Shown in pieces: positions 58,469-64,000 of a stretch of DNA of 64,000 bases (position 1 is the first letter of the stretch; each line of letters starts with the position of its first letter). The notes beneath the pieces were generated by a model. The model did no database searches. It was not told the DNA's origin and saw only the letters and a list, made by a program, of their open reading frames with translations. The position numbers and the translations under genes were made by a program. Source of the DNA: Gammaproteobacteria bacterium (GTDB lineage Bacteria; Pseudomonadota; Gammaproteobacteria; JAKEHO01); contig JAKEHO010000096.1 of NCBI GenBank assembly GCA_022614965.1, forward strand, positions 1 through 64,000. The letters are read 5' to 3'.

Positions 58469-58780
58469 GTTTCCTCCTCCTCGGTTTCTTCGAATCGGGG
58501 ACGACAAGCCCTTTCCCCGATCCGGGTCGATCGGTCGATCTATGCAAAAATCAATACCGGCTTGACAGTACGCGCACCGGATGCTGGCTCCGAAGCTAGG
58601 GCATCCGGGAGCGTTGTAAGGGCCTCCAAAAAGGGCACCCACCGCCCCGCCGGCCTGGTCACCCCCTTCCGCGGGGTGCCAACAGTCCCGTGGCCCTCTA
58701 TATTATACGCGAGTCTTCACGTAGCTCACCTATTGGGGCCGCCGAACGGAATCGGGTCGTCAGGCATCGCGTGGGTATCC

Positions 58781-59839
58781 TTATGGTTCCTTTGTTTTTG
58801 TATATTTTTTTGTTGCAAGCTCAAAGCGTTCCGCTACGGCCTCAACAGTGATCCATTGCATACCATCTGACCGGTACTCTAGGTTCGCGGGATAGTCCTC
58901 GCCGGGGTAGCGGGCATACCCGTCCACGATGAGGTCCTGGTACTTTCGGTACGGCCCGGCGCGCTTCGGGTTTGTATAGCCGTAGAGGCCAATCACCGGC
59001 ACCTCCAGCGCGCGGGCGATATGCAGGGGCCCGGTGTCGGGGCTCACCACGACGTCGCTCCCGTCGATCAGGTAGACCAGTGGCCGCAGGTTATTGCCCA
59101 GCGCATGCAGGGGCTTGGCGCGGGTGCGGCGCATAATGTCCTGTGCGGCCTCTGCCTCTGTCGGCGAAGCCCCGCCGACCATTATGGTTTGATGCCCAAA
59201 ATCGCCTTCGACGATCTCGAAAAGGCGGGCATAGTGCTTGGCTGGCCAGTTCCTTTCCGGTTCGGTGGTGCCGACCACGACTGCGCAGACGGGTCGATCG
59301 ATCGGGTCGAAAAACTGGCGCTGTGCCTTCCTTTCCTCCTCGGTGATCACGATACCCCATTCCACAGGATTCGGGTCGATGCCAAGATAGGTCAGGAACT
59401 CGAAGTACTCATCTTGAATGTGCTGCATGGCGTGGGCTGGCACGTGGTGCGTCGTGAAGAGCCAATTGAGATCGCGCGCGCGAGCCCGATCGAATCCGAG
59501 CTTGACAGGGGATCGCGTAGCCGCCGTCAGGATCCCTGCCTTGAAATAGACTTGAAGTGCGATCACCAGATCGAAACGCTGCCGGCGCAGCGCCCGGATG
59601 CAGCTTGCGAAATCGCGAACGCGCAGCAGGCCGCGGCTCCGACGCAACAGGATAAATTCATCGATCGCAGGATGGTTATAAACCAGTTGGTGCGCGAGCG
59701 GCTGGATCACCCAGGTGATGAAGATGTTGGGCGCGGCACGCTTCAATGCATTGGCGACCGGCAACACATGCACTGCATCGCCGACGGCGCTCAACATGAC
59801 GATCGCGATGCGGCGATAATTATCGATTAATTCGGGCAT
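58781..59839 (-). CDS. glycosyltransferase family 9 (heptosyltransferase-like)
   Basis: IAIVMLSAVGDAVHVLPVANALKRAAPN; VVSPDTGPLHIARALEVPVIGLYGYTNPKRAGPY; start chosen at ATG 59839. Confidence 0.9.
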   Translation of the reverse strand: MPELIDNYRRIAIVMLSAVGDAVHVLPVANALKRAAPNIFITWVIQPLAHQLVYNHPAIDEFILLRRSRGLLRVRDFASCIRALRRQRFDLVIALQVYFKAGILTAATRSPVKLGFDRARARDLNWLFTTHHVPAHAMQHIQDEYFEFLTYLGIDPNPVEWGIVITEEERKAQRQFFDPIDRPVCAVVVGTTEPERNWPAKHYARLFEIVEGDFGHQTIMVGGASPTEAEAAQDIMRRTRAKPLHALGNNLRPLVYLIDGSDVVVSPDTGPLHIARALEVPVIGLYGYTNPKRAGPYRKYQDLIVDGYARYPGEDYPANLEYRSDGMQWITVEAVAERFELATKKYTKTKEP

Positions 59840-59905
59840 TGCGCCTCGTCCCCATCCCCTATCCGGATTAATTAGCGCGGGACCCACTCAATCGGGCGTT
59901 CCTCG

Positions 59906-60976
59906 TCACCGGTTTTTCCCTTTAACATATTTATTGTCAGCGAGCTCGAACTTCTCGGCAGCCGCCACTACGGTGATCCGCTCCATTCCATCCGGCCGGT
60001 GTTTTCTGGTCACCGGGTAGTCCTCGCCGGGGTAACGGGCATAGCCATCCACGATGAGGTCCTCATACTTTCGGTAAGGCCCCGTGCGCTTCGGATTTGT
60101 GTAGCCATAGAGTCCAATGACCGGCACCTCCAGCGCCCGGGCGATATGCAGCGGGCCCGTGTCCGGGCTGATGACGAGGTCGGCCCCGTCGATCAGGTAG
60201 AGCATCTCTCTGAGTGGATCACAGAGCGCGTTTAACGGCTTAGCGCTCGTCAAATGCATAATCTCGTTGGCTGCCGCCGTCTCCATCCGTGATACCCCTC
60301 CGATCAGCATCGTCTGATAGCCAAAGTCCCGCTCGATGATCTCCAAAAGACGCGCATAGCACGCCGTCGACCAATTTTTTTCAGGCCGGCTGGTCGCCAC
60401 CACCACGGCGCATACGCGCCGATCAAGAGGTTCGAAGAACCAGCGTTGCGCTTCTCGCTCCTCGTCCGTGATCACGATGCCCCATTCGACCGGGTTCGGG
60501 TCCACATTGAGATATGCCAGGAACTCGAAGTATTGATCCTGCACATGCTGAGGTGGGTGGGCCGGGATACGGTGTGTGGTAATAAGCCAATTGAGCTCCC
60601 GCGCACGGGCCCAATCGAATCCGAGCTTGACGGGGGATGGTGTAGCCGCAGTCAGGATCCCCGCCTTGAAAGACACCTGAAGTGCGATCACCAGATCGAA
60701 ATGGCGGCGGCGCAGCTCCCGCATCGTCTTCACGTATTCGCGGATGATTCCGACGCTACGGCTCCGGCGAAAGAGAATGAACTCGTCAACCGCGGGATGC
60801 TGACAGGCAAGTTGGAATCCTGCTCGCTGGATGACCCAGGTAACGGCAATATGCGGCGCCGCACGCTTCAGCGCCGTCACTACCGGCAGCACATGGACCG
60901 CATCACCCAGCGCGCTCATCATAATGATGGCAACGCGCTGATAGCGGTCGATGGAATCAGGCACCGCTCGCACCAA
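59906..60976 (-). CDS. glycosyltransferase family 9 (heptosyltransferase-like), tandem paralog
   Basis: VAIIMMSALGDAVHVLPVVTALKRAAP; VISPDTGPLHIARALEVPVIGLYGYTNPKRTGPYRKYEDLIVDGYARYPGEDYP. Confidence 0.9.
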   Translation of the reverse strand: MVRAVPDSIDRYQRVAIIMMSALGDAVHVLPVVTALKRAAPHIAVTWVIQRAGFQLACQHPAVDEFILFRRSRSVGIIREYVKTMRELRRRHFDLVIALQVSFKAGILTAATPSPVKLGFDWARARELNWLITTHRIPAHPPQHVQDQYFEFLAYLNVDPNPVEWGIVITDEEREAQRWFFEPLDRRVCAVVVATSRPEKNWSTACYARLLEIIERDFGYQTMLIGGVSRMETAAANEIMHLTSAKPLNALCDPLREMLYLIDGADLVISPDTGPLHIARALEVPVIGLYGYTNPKRTGPYRKYEDLIVDGYARYPGEDYPVTRKHRPDGMERITVVAAAEKFELADNKYVKGKNR

Positions 60977-61068
60977 GCAACTGGGTCAGTGGCGAATTAT
61001 AGACCATCATCCGGGATGCAGGCGCTATCAGGGACCGCCTTACCGGTAGTGGCAAAAAGCGCGCTCCT

Positions 61069-61086
61069 TTAGGCCTGTCGGCCTAA
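61069..61086. other. perfect inverted repeat TTAGGCC-TGTC-GGCCTAA
   Basis: 7-bp arms, 4-nt loop in intergenic region. Confidence 0.45.
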
Positions 61087-61239
61087 CATACAGTCGAGCA
61101 ATATCCCAGCCATCTGCTCTCCGCCACCGGGTTACGAACACCGCCGCGACTTCGCGATTTCTCTCCTTTCAATGGGCGATCTAACGCTCTGCGCGCAACC
61201 TTTTGTCCCGATGAGAATATAGACGGTAAAACTTTCCCA

Positions 61240-61731
61240 TTACTGGACCAGGGGGATTGAACGGGCGAGTTCGAAATTGATGATGCTATCCAGTTTATTA
61301 TCGATCTGGTAGAACCTGGTCACCTTTTTGGCAGGGAGTATCTCTTGGAATCTCGGAATAAACTTCTTTTTGATCTGAAGCCTGTCTGTTTCAATTGACA
61401 AAAACTCGCCGAGCATGGCCTTAGCTTGTTGATCCGTTAGGCTATTGGCGTTATACGCTTTCGCATAGGCCTCGATTAAATTGATCTTCCTGTCATTCAC
61501 GCTTTGCAACCCGCTTTGATAGTCTTCGTATACAGGCCAGAACACTTGTGCCTGATCGGCTGTGATGTCCATATTTGCTGCAACGATCTGTTTTCGTTGA
61601 TTCCGTATATCTGCAAGGGTCAATTCCTTTTGTTGCTCCAGGGTGGGCTCAGCTGGTGGACCAGCCGCAATGCCGGGAGTAATGCCGAACAGGCAGAAAA
61701 GAATCAGTGCGCATTTCTTGACTATGTTCAT
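61240..61731 (-). CDS. hypothetical exported protein
   Basis: signal peptide MNIVKKCALILFCLFGITPGIAAGPPAEP, helical mature domain; trimmed to ATG at 61731. Confidence 0.65.
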   Translation of the reverse strand: MNIVKKCALILFCLFGITPGIAAGPPAEPTLEQQKELTLADIRNQRKQIVAANMDITADQAQVFWPVYEDYQSGLQSVNDRKINLIEAYAKAYNANSLTDQQAKAMLGEFLSIETDRLQIKKKFIPRFQEILPAKKVTRFYQIDNKLDSIINFELARSIPLVQ

Positions 61732-62324
61732 TGAATGCTCCTTTAAACCCATGACGTTGTGTTGTGATGATTGTGGATATAGGACGCAGGCTTGCCAAAG
61801 CCGCCGTTGTGTCAATGGAAAAGTGATGTCAAATGCCGTCGGCCAAGAACGAGGCTGACATTACGGATTAGCTCGAACATCCCATCTTTTTCTTTAGCGG
61901 TGCTCAAACCGCCCGCGGTTTTTAAACCAGATGGGGGCAATTGTCAAGGAACGATCTCGGATCCCACGATTTCTCTCAAAATGTACGATTGCCGGCATCG
62001 TTCCGGCCGATCACGCCAATTGTCGCGTGCCAGATGTCGGCCTGCTGGGAATTGAGCGCTTCGGGAGGCGGGGCAGCACGAGGGATGAGATAAATGAGGA
62101 GCACGAGCACGACTCAAGCCGTCGGCATTGACGCCCCTACTATAAAGGCATCAACAATAGTTAATGCACCCGCATAGAGGTCACTGCCACGGACATCCCC
62201 TAGCGTGCCTTGGGTTGATACGTCAGTAGCCCGGCTTTTCATCTTCTCTCGGCTCCTCAACAGTGCTCTTGACACCTTCATTTGCAGCCACCCGCCCCCG
62301 GGAGCGCGCCGTCCAAGGCGCAGG

Positions 62325-62340
62325 GGTCCCGCGCGGGACC
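62325..62340. other. 16-bp perfect palindrome GGTCCCGCGCGGGACC
   Basis: self-complementary sequence in the region upstream of nrdJ. Confidence 0.45.
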
Positions 62341-62421
62341 GTCCGGCCCTGAACTGTTATTAGGCCGTTGGCCCCCCCCAAGACCCATCACACGCCGTTC
62401 GTTCGCTCCAGGTTACTTCCC

Positions 62422-62450
62422 TTGACACCTCTATGGCCTGGGTCTAGTCT
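62422..62450 (+). promoter_or_regulatory. candidate sigma70 promoter for nrdJ
   Basis: TTGACA (62422-62427), 17-bp spacer, weak -10 TAGTCT (62445-62450). Confidence 0.35.
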
Positions 62451-62459
62451 GGTTTTAAA

Positions 62460-62475
62460 ATACGATATCTTGTGT
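62460..62475 (+). promoter_or_regulatory. candidate NrdR box
   Basis: ATACGATATCTTGTGT matches 13 of 16 positions of the NrdR-box consensus aCaCwAtATaTwGtgt; 31 bp before the nrdJ ATG. Confidence 0.45.
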
Positions 62476-62506
62476 ATCTCCTACAAAAAGTGGAATTCAA
62501 GCGCCC

Positions 62507-64000
62507 ATGAAGGTTGCCCAACTAGTCACTATGCAGGAGGCGAAAGGCCCGGAGATCCCGATTCAGGCCGCCTCGCGCGATATCTGGGACAAGAAATATC
62601 GCCTAAAAACGAAGGCCGGCGAGCCGATCGATCAGGACATCGGCGATACCTTACAGCGGGTTGCTCGGGCCCTGGCCGACGTCGAGCCTACCCCGGAGCA
62701 ACGCGAGGAGTGGTACGAGCGCTTTGTCTGGGCGCTTCAGCAAGGGGCCATCCCTGCGGGACGTGTCATCTCCAATGCCGGGGCACTCGACCACAAGCCG
62801 GCGACGAGCACGATCAACTGTACGGTATCAGGCACGATCGCGGATTCCATGGACGGCATATTGCGCGCCGTGCACGAGGCCGGCCTGACGCTGAAGGCCG
62901 GTTGTGGTATCGGATATGAATTCTCAACGCTGCGGCCCAAAGGGGCCTTGGTCAGTGGGGCCGGCGCTTACACGTCGGGTCCCGTGTCCTTCATGGATAT
63001 ATTCGACGCTATGTGCTTCACGGTGTCCTCCGCGGGCGGCCGTCGCGGTGCCCAGATGGCTACCTTTGACATTTCGCACCCCGATATCGTGCACTTCGTT
63101 CGCGCCAAGCGCGAAGACCGCCGCTTGCGCCAGTTCAACTTGTCTTGCCTGATTACTGACGAGTTCATGCAGGCCGTCAAGGCGGACGCGCCGTGGGATC
63201 TTGTTTTTCCCGCAAATCGTGCCGAGTACGAGGAGCGAGACACGCGTATCGTTTGGCGCCACTGGCCAACCAGTCAGGGCTACATAACCAACAATCTCGG
63301 TCAGGTGGCATGTAAGGTCTACAAGACCATCCCCGCCCGACGCTTATGGGACATGATCATGGCATCTACTTATGACTACGCCGAACCCGGGTTTGTCCTG
63401 ATCGATCGCATCAACGAAATGAACAACAACTGGTTCTGCGAAAACATCCGGGCGACCAATCCCTGCGGTGAGCAGCCTCTGCCAGCCTACGGAAGCTGCT
63501 TGCTCGGATCAGTTAATCTCACCAAATTCGTCGCGCGTCCGTTCACCGATGAGGTGCGGTTCAACTGGGATCGCTATCGTGAGGTGGTGTCGATCTTCAC
63601 CCGAATGCTGGACAACGTGGTTGAGATCAATGGCCTGCCACTGGACCGTCAGCGGCACGAGATCACCTACAAGCGTCGCCATGGCATGGGCTTTCTAGGC
63701 CTGGGTTCGACCCTGACTATGCTGAAGATGAAGTACGGAGATCCGGACTCGCTTGAGTTCACCGAGCGCGTCGCCCGCGAAATGGCGGAGGTGGGCTGGG
63801 AGGCGGCGCTCGAGCTTGCCGAAGAAAAAGGGCCTGCCCCCATCATGCTAGATGAGTTTACCCTCACTGAGGAGATGCTCGCTCGGCGACCGGAGATGCA
63901 CCGTGATGGATTCAAGGTTGGTGCTAGGGTGTCCGGGAAGGTGCTCATGGCGCGTTACAGCCGCTACATGCAACAGCTCGATCCGGCGCTGACCGCGCGT
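62507..64000 (+). CDS. nrdJ: adenosylcobalamin-dependent (class II) ribonucleotide reductase, 5' part; continues beyond window
   Basis: open frame from ATG 62507 to window end (498 codons), absent from supplied track: CTVSGTIADSMDGILRAVHEAGLTLKAGCGIGYEFSTLRPKGA..., NPCGEQPLPAYGSCLLGSVNLT. Confidence 0.93.
   Translation, partial: MKVAQLVTMQEAKGPEIPIQAASRDIWDKKYRLKTKAGEPIDQDIGDTLQRVARALADVEPTPEQREEWYERFVWALQQGAIPAGRVISNAGALDHKPATSTINCTVSGTIADSMDGILRAVHEAGLTLKAGCGIGYEFSTLRPKGALVSGAGAYTSGPVSFMDIFDAMCFTVSSAGGRRGAQMATFDISHPDIVHFVRAKREDRRLRQFNLSCLITDEFMQAVKADAPWDLVFPANRAEYEERDTRIVWRHWPTSQGYITNNLGQVACKVYKTIPARRLWDMIMASTYDYAEPGFVLIDRINEMNNNWFCENIRATNPCGEQPLPAYGSCLLGSVNLTKFVARPFTDEVRFNWDRYREVVSIFTRMLDNVVEINGLPLDRQRHEITYKRRHGMGFLGLGSTLTMLKMKYGDPDSLEFTERVAREMAEVGWEAALELAEEKGPAPIMLDEFTLTEEMLARRPEMHRDGFKVGARVSGKVLMARYSRYMQQLDPALTAR

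Noticed and set aside
57473-58870. 465-aa plus-strand ORF, striking by length
   Set aside because: Fully antisense to the rhodanese gene, which carries clear active-site motifs; the ORF's translation has no recognisable domain and looks like a high-GC shadow frame.
59021-59830. 269-aa plus-strand ORF (and 60446..61072) antisense to the GT9 genes
   Set aside because: Both tandem paralogs throw similar antisense ORFs, as expected from duplicated shadow frames.
61906-61921. AAACCGC-CC-GCGGTTT inverted repeat as a terminator
   Set aside because: Loop too short as written, only a brief T-run, and no gene ends there on the plus strand; function unclear.
61860-62506. Cobalamin riboswitch upstream of the B12-dependent nrdJ
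   Set aside because: I could not find a convincing B12-box or surrounding secondary structure; a covariance search would be needed.
62368-62919. 183-aa plus-strand ORF at the nrdJ start
   Set aside because: Out of frame with the clearly homologous NrdJ reading frame beginning at 62507.

Overview
Chromosomal segment that looks gammaproteobacterial, judged from gene order and protein sequence only. Positions 1-29.9 kb hold a nearly uninterrupted transcription/translation supercluster: tRNA-Trp 3' end, secE-nusG-rplKAJL-rpoBC, rpsL-rpsG-fusA-tuf, and the S10/spc/alpha ribosomal protein genes through rpoA-rplQ. Positions 30-34.2 kb hold a SAM hydroxide adenosyltransferase family gene and gatB-gatA-gatC (minus strand). 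Positions 34.5-43.9 kb hold a cell-elongation/peptidoglycan cluster (mreBCD, mrdA/PBP2, rodA, mltB, rlpA, dacA, D-amino-acid transaminase). Positions 44-64 kb are more accessory: M1 aminopeptidase with C-terminal HEAT-like repeats, queD, LEA14-like lipoprotein, an isocitrate/isopropylmalate dehydrogenase-family frame broken by two in-frame TAG codons, an ABC exporter, SPOR lipoprotein, membrane-anchored receiver-domain protein, AsmA-like protein, SpoIIE-type phosphatase, HEXXH secreted protein, rhodanese, two tandem GT9 glycosyltransferases, and the 5' part of a class II (B12) ribonucleotide reductase. I found no CRISPR array, IS element or prophage. The best leads are the very unusual codon usage of tuf compared with its neighbours, the double-amber dehydrogenase frame, a candidate NrdR box upstream of nrdJ, the predicted aspzincin-like HEXXH protein, and the tail-anchored receiver protein. 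None of these proves a new system; all need database or computational follow-up.
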